Origin: a virus
Reading direction: 5' to 3' (one strand)
Length of the DNA: 36,024 nucleotides
IMG/VR virus record: IMGVR_UViG_3300046010_000912
Coordinates: 1 to 36,024 of that record
Shown one piece after another: positions 14,250-24,900 of this stretch; the first letter of the stretch is position 1, and each line of letters opens with the position of its first letter. A program made the translations under genes and the position numbers. The notes beneath the pieces are model-generated. The model was not told the DNA's origin. It worked only from the letters and a program-made list of their open reading frames with translations, and ran no database searches.

Positions 14250-14655
14250 CACCGAAGAGTTAGTAGGAGACTACCTTGAGATTCGCAGAATGCGCGAGTC
14301 ATTAAAGGCGACATACGAGTCTCAAGACGAAGAACTAAAAGATGCTATGGAATCAATTAAAGAAGCACTTTTGGCAATTTGCAATGAGAACAATCAAAAC
14401 GGATTTAAGACAAATAGTGGCACAGTTACACGCCAAGTCAAAGACCGTTTCTTTTGCACTGATTGGGACAACTTTAAAAAGTTCATTGAGTTGGAAGGCT
14501 CGATTGATCTGCTTGAACGTCGCATCCATCAGCGCAACTTCAAAGAATTTATGTCTGAGAGAGTGGGCGATGGCCTACCCCCCGGAGTAAATGCATTGCG
14601 TGAATACGATATTGTTGTACGCAAAGCTTCATCAACCAGTGAAACATTAGTTTAA
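14233..14655 (+). CDS. Conserved phage protein (140 aa)
   Basis: GTG 14233 has AAAGGAG at 14220-14226, six to seven bases before it, and overlaps the helicase end. The in-frame GTG at 14209 is ignored. The product starts with a long charged helix (EIRRMRESLKATYESQDEEL). GFKTNSGTVTRQVKDRFFCTDW follows, then LLERRIHQRNFKEFM and a C-terminal PPGVNALREYDIVVRK. This layout resembles a common phage protein of unknown function next to replication genes. The coiled N-terminus with a beta C-terminal part might suggest a Gam-like DNA-end protein, but I do not assert it. Confidence 0.75.
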   Translation: MNVVNDTEELVGDYLEIRRMRESLKATYESQDEELKDAMESIKEALLAICNENNQNGFKTNSGTVTRQVKDRFFCTDWDNFKKFIELEGSIDLLERRIHQRNFKEFMSERVGDGLPPGVNALREYDIVVRKASSTSETLV

Positions 14656-14666
14656 GGAAATCCAAA

Positions 14667-15512
14667 ATGAGTAACGAACTCGCAACCATTCTCGGCACAT
14701 CTGATTTAGTTGGCCTCGGCCTTGACGAAGACACACTTGCAGTAGCAGGTGGTGCAACCAAAGGCAACAAGCGTATCTCTATTGAGGGACGTGTATTCCG
14801 CAAGATCGTTGGCGGTAAAGAGCAGAGTGTCAATACAGACAACTCTATGAATGTAGTGATCGTGAAGATGGCGCATGAAGCATCACGCACATACTACAAC
14901 CAATCCTACAAGAAGGGCGTTAAGTTGTCCCCTGCTTGCTGGTCTAATGACTCCAAAGTTCCTGACGCAGAGGTTACATCTCCATGCGCGGCAACTTGCG
15001 CTGAGTGTCCTCAGTCAGTCAAGGGTTCAGGTCAAGGCGGTACAGGTTCCGCTTGCCGTTTGTCATGGCGCATTGCTGTGGTATTGCCTAATGATCCATC
15101 AGGCGATGTGTATCAGTTGGTGCTACCGGCAACAAGCGCGTTCGGTAAAGAAGAAGGTGGCAAATGGCCTTTTAGACCATACATTCAAATGTTGGCTAAC
15201 AACAATGTCTCCGCAGGTCGCATCGTGACTAAGATGCAGTTTGACATCAACTCACCTGTGCCTCGTCTGTTGTTTGCTCCAGTGAGTGCCGTACCGGAAG
15301 ACGTACGTGATGTGATTGCGCGTCAAGGCAAGACCCCTGCGGCAGAGAACGCTATCCGCTTGACAGTCTATAAGACTGATGGTGGCGGTGAGACTGAAGC
15401 ACCCGCACAAGTAGAAATTGCAGAGCCAGTCAAACGCGAAACAACTCGCAAGGCGGCTCCCGAGACTGCTGATGATGTGAGTGACATTGTTAAAAAGTGG
15501 GCTAAGAAGTAA
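14667..15512 (+). CDS. Conserved phage protein, candidate DNA-binding protein with cysteine cluster
   Basis: The 281-residue product is preceded by AAGGAAAT. Its middle carries C91, C107, C111, C114 and C130 in the order CWSND, CAATCAECPQSVKG, and CRLSWR, a pattern that could bind zinc. A beta-rich region (RIAVVLP, YQLVLPATSAFG) follows. The C-terminal 50 residues are low-complexity, with Ala, Glu and Lys, ending DDVSDIVKKWAKK. Placement between helicase and primase genes suggests a single-strand DNA-binding or similar role, but no OB-fold signature is proven. It resembles conserved phage proteins of unknown function. The next gene starts directly after its stop. Confidence 0.7.
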   Translation: MSNELATILGTSDLVGLGLDEDTLAVAGGATKGNKRISIEGRVFRKIVGGKEQSVNTDNSMNVVIVKMAHEASRTYYNQSYKKGVKLSPACWSNDSKVPDAEVTSPCAATCAECPQSVKGSGQGGTGSACRLSWRIAVVLPNDPSGDVYQLVLPATSAFGKEEGGKWPFRPYIQMLANNNVSAGRIVTKMQFDINSPVPRLLFAPVSAVPEDVRDVIARQGKTPAAENAIRLTVYKTDGGGETEAPAQVEIAEPVKRETTRKAAPETADDVSDIVKKWAKK

Positions 15513-15854
15513 ATGGTCAGAACGTATAGCCCCAAACTTGTTGACCTAGTAAATCAGGACAACGGCAAGTACAACCTTGGAATCGATTTGGCGAAGCATT
15601 GCATCGAGGCAGGGTTGAATGCATCTTATGTTGCAGAAGTACTTGAGACTTCACGCATGACTGTACATGCGTGGTTCAGGGGCGGGGCTATACGGCCTAA
15701 CACTCGTACCAAGATTGAAGTCTTTATAGACATCCTAGAGGAGGATAAAAAACGCGGATTGTTGCCAGTCAACAGTCTTGCGCAAGCGAAGGCTTATGCA
15801 GAGGACATTCTAGGTCGTCCTTTGAAAAGCAGTTCGCTTAAAGAGCCGGACTAA
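15513..15854 (+). CDS. Helix-turn-helix regulator (113 aa)
   Basis: The gene starts at the first base after the previous stop. Residues 34-58 (GLNASYVAEVLETSRMTVHAW) form a clear helix-turn-helix, with a second helix region extending to about 75. This is in the XRE/Cro style. The tail carries a Leu-containing helix and a Lys/Glu-rich stretch. It would bind an operator in the phage genome. Possible targets are the promoters at 7986 and 12439, but this is inference. An intrinsic terminator follows 18 bases after its stop codon, so it is the last gene of this transcript. Confidence 0.7.
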   Translation: MVRTYSPKLVDLVNQDNGKYNLGIDLAKHCIEAGLNASYVAEVLETSRMTVHAWFRGGAIRPNTRTKIEVFIDILEEDKKRGLLPVNSLAQAKAYAEDILGRPLKSSSLKEPD

Positions 15855-15872
15855 TTAGTCCTTATTGTTACG

Positions 15873-15898
15873 GGCGGAGCCGGACTCCGCCCTTTTTG
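15873..15898 (+). terminator. Rho-independent terminator
   Basis: GGGCGGAG at 15873-15880 pairs perfectly with CTCCGCCC at 15886-15893 around a five-base loop, and TTTTT at 15894-15898 follows at once. The stem is eight GC-rich pairs. It ends the transcript of the helicase-to-HTH genes. It lies 11 bases before the primase ATG, so it also blocks transcription into the primase unless RNA polymerase reads through. Confidence 0.85.
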
Positions 15899-15909
15899 TC
15901 TCTGCGATC

Positions 15910-18777
15910 ATGAACAAACAATTTTACGAGAAAGTATTGCCAACGCAGGGCAACATCTGTGTGGTGGGAATGAAAGACGGAGTAGTCCGTCCCAAGTTTA
16001 CTGAAGACCTAGATGAAGCCCTAGAATATATACAACAGTTTGATGCCGATGACTTCAATACATTTTTTGGAGTTGGTACATTTGAAGGGTATCAACGCAA
16101 GGCCAATGCATGCATCTTCATGCGAGCATTCTTTGTTGACCTTGACTGTGGTGAAAACAAACCATTCCCAACATGGGAAGGCGCACTGATCAAACTGCAT
16201 CAGTTTGTAGAAGAAAAGCAATTACCATCCCCTGTAATTGTAAATTCCGGACGAGGCGTACACGCTTACTGGCCTTTTACTGATGAAGTACCAACGGATA
16301 TTTGGAAGCCCTATGCGGAGAAATTCAAACAACTATGTATAGATAGTGGCTTTTCAATAGATGAGGCAGTTACAGCCGATGCCGCACGCATACTGCGGGC
16401 CCCTGGGAGTAGAAATTTAAAAGGAGAACCATTACCTTGTGAAGTTATACAAGATGCAGATGCAAATCCATTTGAATTATTTACCGCACTACTTGGCGAA
16501 GTCCAAGAAAAGTTTGATCTATCTAAGGTTGCCAAGGGACTTGATGAAGATACCCAAGCAATCTACGACAAACTGAATGGCAATTTTGAATATGACTTTG
16601 GAATCATTGCGTACAAGAGCGTAATAGAAGGGACTGGCTGTGCTCAACTTAAACAAATCCTCACCACGAATGGTTGTCCAGAGCCGTTGTGGTACGCTGG
16701 AATATCTGTCGCCTCTCGGTGTAGAGATGCTGATTCAGCAATCCATGACATGTCCAACCATGATGACAGGTACGACTGGCAGAACGTCGAGAACAAACGC
16801 ACCCAGTCTATCTCAAGCGCAAAGTGGGCGCACAGTTGCGATGCCTTCGAAAGAGAAAACAGAGGGGGGTGTGATGGATGTCCTCACAGATCAGTCCTTG
16901 GTAAGCGGGGGCCTATTGAGCTTGGTCGAGTCCTCAAATCCGTTGAGACCATTGTTGAAGAGCCAGCAGTTGCCGGACAAACCGAAGATGAAGCGCAACC
17001 AATACGGCTCGAAACGAATACCCAAAAATATGTAGCCTTTCCTGACTTCCTGTATCCATACTCTCGCGGAGCCAATGGCGGTGTGTACTTCACGCCTCCT
17101 CCACGTTCTACTAAGAAAGGCATGGTGCAAGACCCTGATGAGTTGCTACTGCATTTCACGATGTACCCAGTCCAGCGCCTTAAGAGTCCCCATGATGGCG
17201 AATGTTTGCTTATACGAGTTGAGCTACCGCATGATGGCTCAAACGAATTCCTACTACCACTGCGCTCTGTGGCTGCCACTGACAAACTCAAAGAGGCATT
17301 AGCAAACAACAGTGTAACTTTTGAACCTGCGCAAGCACCGCGCATTGCAAGCTACTTGATGAAGTGGTCAACGTTTTTAACTAATACAAAAAGGGCAGAC
17401 ATAATGAGAGTGCAACAAGGGTGGACATCCGAGACACATGAATCGTTTGTGCTTGGCACAAATGAGTACATGAACGATGGAGAGATTCGTTATTGCCCAC
17501 CGTCGCCAATCTCAAAGAATGTCGTACGCAATATCAAGGAAGGTGGGACGCTTGAGGGGTGGAAAGCTTCTATGAAACTCTTCAATGATCCCGGCTATGA
17601 GTGGCATGCGTTTGCGGTTCTCTGTGGATTTGCTAGTCCACTGATTGAGTTTACCAACATCAATGGTGTGATCTTTTCACTGTATGGAAAATCAGGCTAC
17701 GGTAAAACAGGTGCGCTATACGGTGCGCTGAGCATTTGGGGACACCCTGAAAACCTGTCAATCTTTGACGCTACTCAGAATGCGTTGATCAATCGTATGG
17801 TGACTTGCAAGAACATTCTGTATGGACTAGACGAGCAGTCAAACACAGATGGCAAGGTGGTATCCCATGTTGCCTATAACATTTCATCAGGGCAACCCAA
17901 ACTGCGGATGATGTCATCAGCCAACCAAGAGCGTGAAGCGACCTATGTAACTAAACTGATTGCAATTATCACAACCAATACAAAGCTTCGTGAGTTGATG
18001 TCTACATTCAAGGGTGATACGAATGCAGAGGAGATGCGTATCCTTGAGCCAACCATTCACAAACCTATGGTTCCCGGGTATGAGCTAACGGATGAACGTG
18101 GCTTGTTAATGTTTGAATCATTAAAAACCCATCACGGTCACGCCGGGCCGCTGTACATACCAGAGTTGTTTAAGATAGGTGTACCTGAACTGCGTAAACG
18201 CCTCAAGACAGAATACCTGTCTGTTGGTGAGCAGTACTCAAAGAATGCGGAGTATCGCTTCCTATCTAATTTGATTAGTACAACACGGATTGCAGGAAAG
18301 ATCACCAACAATATGGGTTTAACTGAGTTTGACCTTGACCGCATTTTTACTGTTGTAGGCGAAGGCTTTGTTAGATTGATCGATGGCAGGGCAGAGGACG
18401 ATGAGTCCAAAGCAGAGAGCGTACTCGGTGACTTCATCAACAAGAACATTCAGAATGCATTGGTGTTCCGTAACGGTAAGCATGTCATGGAGCCTCGCAA
18501 TGCGCTGAGCATTACTGCCGATGTGGATGAGGGTGTGATTTGGTTGTCTACCAGCGCAGTCAAAGAATATCTACGTCTAAATAAACTTAGCCCAACATGG
18601 TTTGAAGGGGAGCTTGAGCGTAGAGGCATTTTGAAAGAGAAATCACGCAAGCAGATGGCGGCAGGATGGAAAGCGGCATTTGGTTCTACCAATGTGCAAG
18701 CCTACAAAGTTGTAATGGACATCAGTCAGATATTTAAAGATGACGAAGACACCACCGCCACCACAACCACCCAATGA
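15910..18777 (+). CDS. AEP-type primase fused to DUF927-like helicase
   Basis: The 955-residue protein joins three parts. Residues 1-180 are an archaeo-eukaryotic primase-like domain: FVDLDCGEN with D77 and D79, SGRGVHAYW with H118, and ADAARILRAPGSRN at 156-169. Residues 243-326 contain cysteines C243, C256, C271, C310, C321 and C324, with a C-x2-C-x-H-like patch that could bind zinc. Residues 580-700 carry a Walker A GKSGYGKT (593-600), a Walker B ILYGLDEQ (636-643) and a sensor IITTNT, in a DUF927 context. It would lay primers and unwind the fork for the DNA polymerase. ATG 15910 has no Shine-Dalgarno because the terminator is directly upstream; an in-frame TTG at 15865 would translate the hairpin. 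Confidence 0.88.
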   Translation: MNKQFYEKVLPTQGNICVVGMKDGVVRPKFTEDLDEALEYIQQFDADDFNTFFGVGTFEGYQRKANACIFMRAFFVDLDCGENKPFPTWEGALIKLHQFVEEKQLPSPVIVNSGRGVHAYWPFTDEVPTDIWKPYAEKFKQLCIDSGFSIDEAVTADAARILRAPGSRNLKGEPLPCEVIQDADANPFELFTALLGEVQEKFDLSKVAKGLDEDTQAIYDKLNGNFEYDFGIIAYKSVIEGTGCAQLKQILTTNGCPEPLWYAGISVASRCRDADSAIHDMSNHDDRYDWQNVENKRTQSISSAKWAHSCDAFERENRGGCDGCPHRSVLGKRGPIELGRVLKSVETIVEEPAVAGQTEDEAQPIRLETNTQKYVAFPDFLYPYSRGANGGVYFTPPPRSTKKGMVQDPDELLLHFTMYPVQRLKSPHDGECLLIRVELPHDGSNEFLLPLRSVAATDKLKEALANNSVTFEPAQAPRIASYLMKWSTFLTNTKRADIMRVQQGWTSETHESFVLGTNEYMNDGEIRYCPPSPISKNVVRNIKEGGTLEGWKASMKLFNDPGYEWHAFAVLCGFASPLIEFTNINGVIFSLYGKSGYGKTGALYGALSIWGHPENLSIFDATQNALINRMVTCKNILYGLDEQSNTDGKVVSHVAYNISSGQPKLRMMSSANQEREATYVTKLIAIITTNTKLRELMSTFKGDTNAEEMRILEPTIHKPMVPGYELTDERGLLMFESLKTHHGHAGPLYIPELFKIGVPELRKRLKTEYLSVGEQYSKNAEYRFLSNLISTTRIAGKITNNMGLTEFDLDRIFTVVGEGFVRLIDGRAEDDESKAESVLGDFINKNIQNALVFRNGKHVMEPRNALSITADVDEGVIWLSTSAVKEYLRLNKLSPTWFEGELERRGILKEKSRKQMAAGWKAAFGSTNVQAYKVVMDISQIFKDDEDTTATTTTQ

Positions 18778-18961
18778 GCCTGAATGGTTATTCCCCTTTC
18801 ATTCCTTGCGGGTGGGGGATAGCTTCTTTGTGCCTACGATGCGCCCTGCGTATATGCTTTTCATAATAGACACTACCTCCAAAAAGGCGGGTGTCAGAGT
18901 GAAAACATTTGTAACAACCAAGGACGGTGTCCTTGGTGTACGGGCATGGCGCATGCGTTAG
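18740..18961 (+). CDS. Small hypothetical protein (73 aa)
   Basis: The gene starts inside the last 38 bases of the primase gene in another frame and ends in a TAG that overlaps the stop of the convergent - strand gene. The N-terminus is proline-rich (PPPPQPP). The rest (FHSLRVGDSFFVPTM, then GVRVKTFVTT and GVRAW) is beta-rich. I associate the GDSFFVPT and closing GVRVWR-like pattern with a common small phage protein. Near the end the coding sequence includes a perfect hairpin. No strong ribosome site is visible, so translation is probably coupled to the primase. Confidence 0.65.
   Translation: MTKTPPPPQPPNEPEWLFPFHSLRVGDSFFVPTMRPAYMLFIIDTTSKKAGVRVKTFVTTKDGVLGVRAWRMR
18917..18937 (-). terminator. 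Candidate terminator of the leftward late operon
   Basis: ACCAAGGAC at 18917-18925 and GTCCTTGGT at 18929-18937 are perfect inverted repeats around a three-base loop. For - strand transcription the hairpin comes about 20 bases after the stop of the 2290-residue gene and is followed by a moderately T-rich stretch. On the + strand no T tract follows. It lies within the coding end of the 73-residue gene. A role as the late terminator is likely but not certain. Confidence 0.45.
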
Positions 18962-21900
18962 GGCTTGATATCGAAGGCTTCAAACGCATCGATCATGTGG
19001 CGCTTCTCAAAGTTCTGCATCTGCACAATGTTCTTTAATGCATCGCTACGTTCTTTAGGAGAAAGATCAGGCATCTTACGAACTCTGTTGGCTTCCTCTC
19101 GGTACTCTTTCAAGCGACCATTGATGCCTTCGTTATACATCTTGATAAGATAGTCATCCATTGGATTAGCTTCAACGTACCTTGCAAACTGTTCTGGATT
19201 TGACTCAAACATTTTAAACCTACGTTCTTTTTCTTTAATTTGTTTTTCGATATTTGAGAATTGTTTAGCGTCAAAGTTTGAGGCAGAACCAAAGAAGCTA
19301 TCAAACAAAACTGTGTCTGTTTTTGGATTGAACGCTTTTTCTCCAGCCGCAAGCAGTGACAGATTCATGCCTGTTTGCGCAAGTCGCATTGGCCCATCAG
19401 CGTAGTTATTGGCAAAGAAATACAACGTGTTAGGACTCCAGTCTATAGCACCATTCGTAACATCTGCAAGGGTACGGGCGGCTGACTTATACAACTCAGG
19501 AATGTTGTCGCCACCTGTGTACGCATCACCCACGCGAGTCTGACGATTGTTGTAAATCTCACGACCCAAAGCATCGATGTTCATTTGCCATTCAAACAGA
19601 GGACGAGCCGCAGATGGCAGCGCAGAGTCCATTAACCATGCGGGGAAGTTATCAAACATGTTGATACGCGAGACTGGCAATGGCAGAAACGAATCCATCA
19701 TCACAGACAATGTGTTGCTGAAGCCTTCTTTAATAGATGCTTGTCCAGTAGCCATAGCAGCAATCTGTGCGCCACTAGCCGCAAATGCGCCCAAGCCAAA
19801 GCCCCAAGGAATTTGAATTGGATTGTCCATTCCGGGAATATGGAAACGAGCATAACGCGCCCAACGGTTGATGTCGTCAGTCTTGGTGCGGTTACGCCCC
19901 ATTTCATCATCGTCTGACAATGCCATAGACAGCAAGTACATACCAACACCAAAGCCAGCCAAACTCAATGTCATAGCTGTAGCGGCTTTGCGTTGCTTCT
20001 CATGGCTCTTACGGAATTCAGCAACTGCCTTTTCATCTTTGCGCACTTCAGGTGGCAAGTCCAAGATTGCATCATCTGTACTGCGAAGCATTGGCCCTAA
20101 TGTTTCAATAGCACGTACCGCACCTGTAGCGGCGGGCCTAAAGAACATAAACATCGCGCCAGCACCACGCCCCCACTCACCAACTTGCTCAAAGTTTGCG
20201 AGGTTTTTTACATAGGCAGCCGCGCGAGTCTTAGCGGCTTCATCAGACAACTTGTCTTCACGCAACAATTTATTGCGGGTAATTCGGTAAGCGGCAGTAC
20301 GGCTAGACAATTCAAACATGTCAGCGTACACGTCAAAGAAATTATTCATAGCAGCCAATGCCTTTTTAGGCTTACTTGAATTTAGATCTTTTTGCAAATT
20401 CTGGAACGTACCTGTAGCAGACAAGCCTTGCAAGTAGGACACCATGCCACCTTCTTTGATGTACTCCATAACATCTTGAGAGAAACCTGATTTATCTTTT
20501 GCAACAAACGCATTGAGTTCAGCAGTCTTACCCGCGTTGTACAGACTAGAAATCTTCCATGTTTTGTACATGCCACCATTCACAACTTGTGATGTAACAG
20601 CACCAATGTATTGCGCAGCAGTTGTTGCATCCATGTCTGTGCCAATGGTAAATGCATTGGTCAACATATCACGGAAGTAGTTCATTGGCGCAAACGCCAC
20701 GTTATAGCGTGTGTGGAATTGACCCACAGTACTAGTAACGGTATTGAGCATGTCAATCAAAGGATTGGTCTGCTGGTATGCGCGACGGATAGCATTGCGC
20801 TCAGCTTCGCTATACACCTGCAACACATCAATGCTGCCGTTTTCGTTGTAATGGAAGATAGTAGTCTTACCAGACAACTCACCCAAGTCAATCTTGTTGC
20901 GATCAGCAAACTCAACTGGGTTGCCGTTCAAACCTTTTACTTCGTTGATTGAACCCATCAATAACTTCTGATCAATGGCATTTTTAATTGCCAGCGTCAA
21001 GTCTTTGCGCCCAGCACGCATCGCAGCGCGTGTAGCATCGCTCATGATCTGCGTTAATGAGTTGTCTGACCATGACTCACGGCCTTCAAATTCACTTTGA
21101 AAGTCTTGCAGTTTTTCTCCAAAGCGCTTGTCTGTTTTAAGAATATCAAAGTCAAGCATTCCGTCTTGGCTACCTGATATTTCTTTACCCTTGAATGGGA
21201 TGTAATGATCCCACCCATAGAAGTCTACGACGCTCTGCACAGGCTTAGACCAATAGTTAGCCTTTTTATTTAGCTCGGCTGTAACATCATTCATGGCTTT
21301 CATTGCTGTGATTACTGCATCAGCCTTCTTGTTGCCATTGAACTTATCACGAATAGCTTTTGCTTCATCAGGATACAAGTTACCAATGACGTTGTAGTCT
21401 GAGCCGTCTCTGTCAGTAGTCTTGTAACCAGCGGGACTATAACCCGAAGCTTCAGCAAACTGTGCAACAACTGCATCTAACTCTTTACGCAGTCGTTGAA
21501 CTTCTTTCTTGGTCAACTTACCAGACTCAACTGCATCTAGTACATCTTTACGGAAGTTAGCAGGGTTAATTGTGGATACAACTCCTGAACTGTTTGTAAA
21601 TTGCACATCAGAATTCTTTAAAGGCACGTTGCGTAAAAATTTAATTGCGCGACGCTCTGGCTCATGTAGCGCCATGAAGTATGTATGCAACTGCTTAAGC
21701 GCCAAATTAGAATCAACTTTAGCAGCCTTTGTATACTCGCCAATAGCTTGTTGTAATTTAGTTGCAGGTGTATTAACCATTGTTAGATACAAATCTTTAG
21801 CACGCGCCGCAGACAATGTAATCTGTGTATAAATGTTGTTTAACTTCGGGCCAGCATCAATAATTTTCTTTGCGCGTTGCAATCCATCTTCCCACACCTT

Positions 21901-24900
21901 GATGGGGTAACGGCTGTTTGCAAAGATAGTAGCAAGTCTACGCACACCAGCAGTGCTGGTCATAAAGTCACGAACTTTGTTTGCGCTCTTTTCATTAGGC
22001 AGTTTTTGCTCTGCAATGATTTCGTCAGGAGAACGTTGCGTAGTTTTCTTTGGCGCTTTTTGCGTAGTCGGTTTACCAGCCGCGCCTTTTGCTCCAACAT
22101 ATAGTTCAGCCGCAGCGCCAATACTTTCTTTACCAGCAAGGCGTTCAATTCCGCCTTCAGGTGCGGCAAGAATATTTTGAAAAGCAGCGGAAGCTTCTAA
22201 CAACAAGTTACCTTTGTAACCGGGGGAACGTAAAATTTCACGACGTAGATTTGTAACGCCACGCTCGTTAACAAGCTCATCTTTAAGAGGAGGAATCTCA
22301 GCAACGTTAGCTTCTTCAGGATTGTCAAATAAAGATTCAGGCGCAAGCGCTTCTTTTTCAGCAAGGTCTAATTCTCGTTTTTCTTTTTGCTCTCTTGGAG
22401 CAATAGTTTTTTCTTTAGTAGATTTCCGTGGCGTGCCAGTTTTTTCAGTTGGCATCAAGATCTTTTCACGTGTCTGTTCTGGGCGGAACAGTTTGTACAT
22501 GAATGCCAAAGTACCTGTGAAGTAATCCCACAGGTTGTCAAACATACTGTCATACGAACCTTCGCGCACGCCAGTCTCACGTTCAAGTTGCAACTCTTTA
22601 GATTGTTCTTCTGTTTTAGCAGTAGCGTATGCTAAACGAGGAATTTGAATTCCAGCCAATTCATTCTGGAATTCCATGTCGGTCATTGCATAAGCAACAA
22701 ACTCATATAAGTTATCAAATGCATTAGGGTATGTGCTACCTAATTTAGCTTTAGCAGCACTAGCAATATCTAGCAAACGCTCAACAGATTTTGCAACTCG
22801 CGGATCAAGTTTTGTTTTGTCAGTAAAAAATTGATGAATAATTTTTACAGTAGCAGCATGAGTCAGTTCATGCAAAATTGTAGCTTCATCTAAACCGTAT
22901 GGGCCAACAAACAGTGTATTGGTATTAGCATCATATTTGGCAATCTGATCATGTATCATGTTTTTATCAAACACAACATTGACTTTAAGATCGGCAACAT
23001 TTGACAAAGTATTGGCAAGACCGCGAAATATTCCCAATGCAACTGAATCACGGATGTTGACAACACCACGTCGCAAAACTGTTTTTCCATTAACCCCCGT
23101 GAACGGTACTAAATCGTAACCACGCTTAAGTTTTAAACCATGACCTTGTGTGCTTAAATACTCCAGCACACCTTGAATGTCACCACGCGCAAGCTTCTTT
23201 AAAATATCAAGCGGCAGTACCTGCCCTTTACCAGCGGGTTGTTTTTTACGCGCACGTTCTCCGGCGGCAAGCATTTCTTGTGTTGCACGGCTTTCAGCTT
23301 CTTGCAAATTTTCTTTTGAGGCTTGCGCTACTAAATCTTTTTGAATTTGTTTTTTTACAGCGCGGAACGCCAAATCTTGTTCAAGAACATCATCTGTTTT
23401 ATTAATAGCAGCGTAAGCTTTACGGGCTTCTGTAGAAAGATCGCCCCAAATAGGAAACTCGTATGAAAGTCCAGTCTTTTGACTAAATGTACTACGCTCG
23501 CGTTCATACCTTCTTCGCGCTTTTGACTCACCCACAAACGGAGCTATAACCATTAACGGGGTTCCGTCTTCATTAAACTGAAGTTCACCCGTTTTTTTGT
23601 CACGAATTTGGTACGTTTCAACTTCACTCTTACGTGATTCACGATAGTCAGCTAAATCTTTAACTGCATTATCATGCTCTGTTTGATCGTTTCGTTTAAT
23701 GTTGTCACGGAAATAAACAAGACGTTCATCATTGTCTAATTCTTTATAAGCAGGTAATGGCTCTTCGCCTTCTTCAAGTCTGGAGTTGTATTCTTGACGA
23801 GTTTCTTCGTACAAGTCACGTTGCTCTTGAGGCGCAAAGTATCCTTTTTCTTCTTTTAGTTCTTGACCTGCAATTGCCTGCGTGCTCATAGCAGAGAGTG
23901 GCTTGCCTTCGCGTTCTTTTTCAAATGCAACGGCTTTACGCAAACGCTTACCAAAGTCTTGTTGTGACTCTTCTTCTTTCTGCGTCAACCCATATTTTTT
24001 ACCAAGCTCTTCACGTTTTTTATCGTCTGCAATTTGTGCTTGAGTACGACGCGCAGAACCGGTTGAAGGTAGTCCATCATCTCCAAAGAGACTATTAAGT
24101 AAGTCTTCGTCTTGCTGCGCAGCAGTTTTTACAACGGGGGCTGCGGGTGGTTTTTGTCCTTGCGTTTCTGCTTGCTTGGTTTCAGCGGTTTGAGTGCCAA
24201 CGTCTGCTCCTGTGGGTTTTACAATTTGTGTTTCTGCTGGTGGTGTTATTACTGGAGGCGGCTGTCCTGTTGTTCCTTTATCAAGCCCTCCAGCATCTTG
24301 TCCAGTACTATCCACTCCGCCTCGTTCAAGTGCTCCAGCTCCTTCGGCGGGGGGTACATTATTACTTGGTGGTACAGATATTCCAGAGCCATCTCCACCT
24401 GTTCCTTGGTCAGATTTTGTAGCATACGTTTCTCCAGCCTCAATCCTTTTGGCAAGCGCTTCCCGCATAGCCGTGAGTTCAGCAGCAAGTTGTTCATTTG
24501 CAGTTATTTGTCCTTTGGGATTTTGATTCATCCCTTGTTTGCGTTCAATCTCTTGTTTACGAGTGTCGTACTTTTGTTGCTGTGCAGCAATAATCTGCTC
24601 AAGCTCATCTAGTGAGCCTTTAGGCGCAGTAATAGTCACACCCTCTGGCGCTTTGTATTCAGGAGGTGGACGTTTGCCAGTGGCAAGTAACTCCTCGAGC
24701 GTGCGTTCTTTTTCTTCTTCAGGAGCCGCAGTGGGCGCAGGTGTTACAACAGGTTCTTGTTGTTGATCAACAGGTACTTCAGGCGTAGCACCACCACGTC
24801 CACCAATAGCTCCAGCCACACCGCCCAGACCCACTGCACCAAGTGCCGCTTGACCAGCAGTTGCGCCCAGTCCTTGTGTAAGGCTTTGCTCTGGTTTGAC

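Noticed and set aside
15865-15909. TTG 15865 as the primase start
   Set aside because: It would translate through the intrinsic terminator hairpin, giving a leader without the look of a primase N-terminus.
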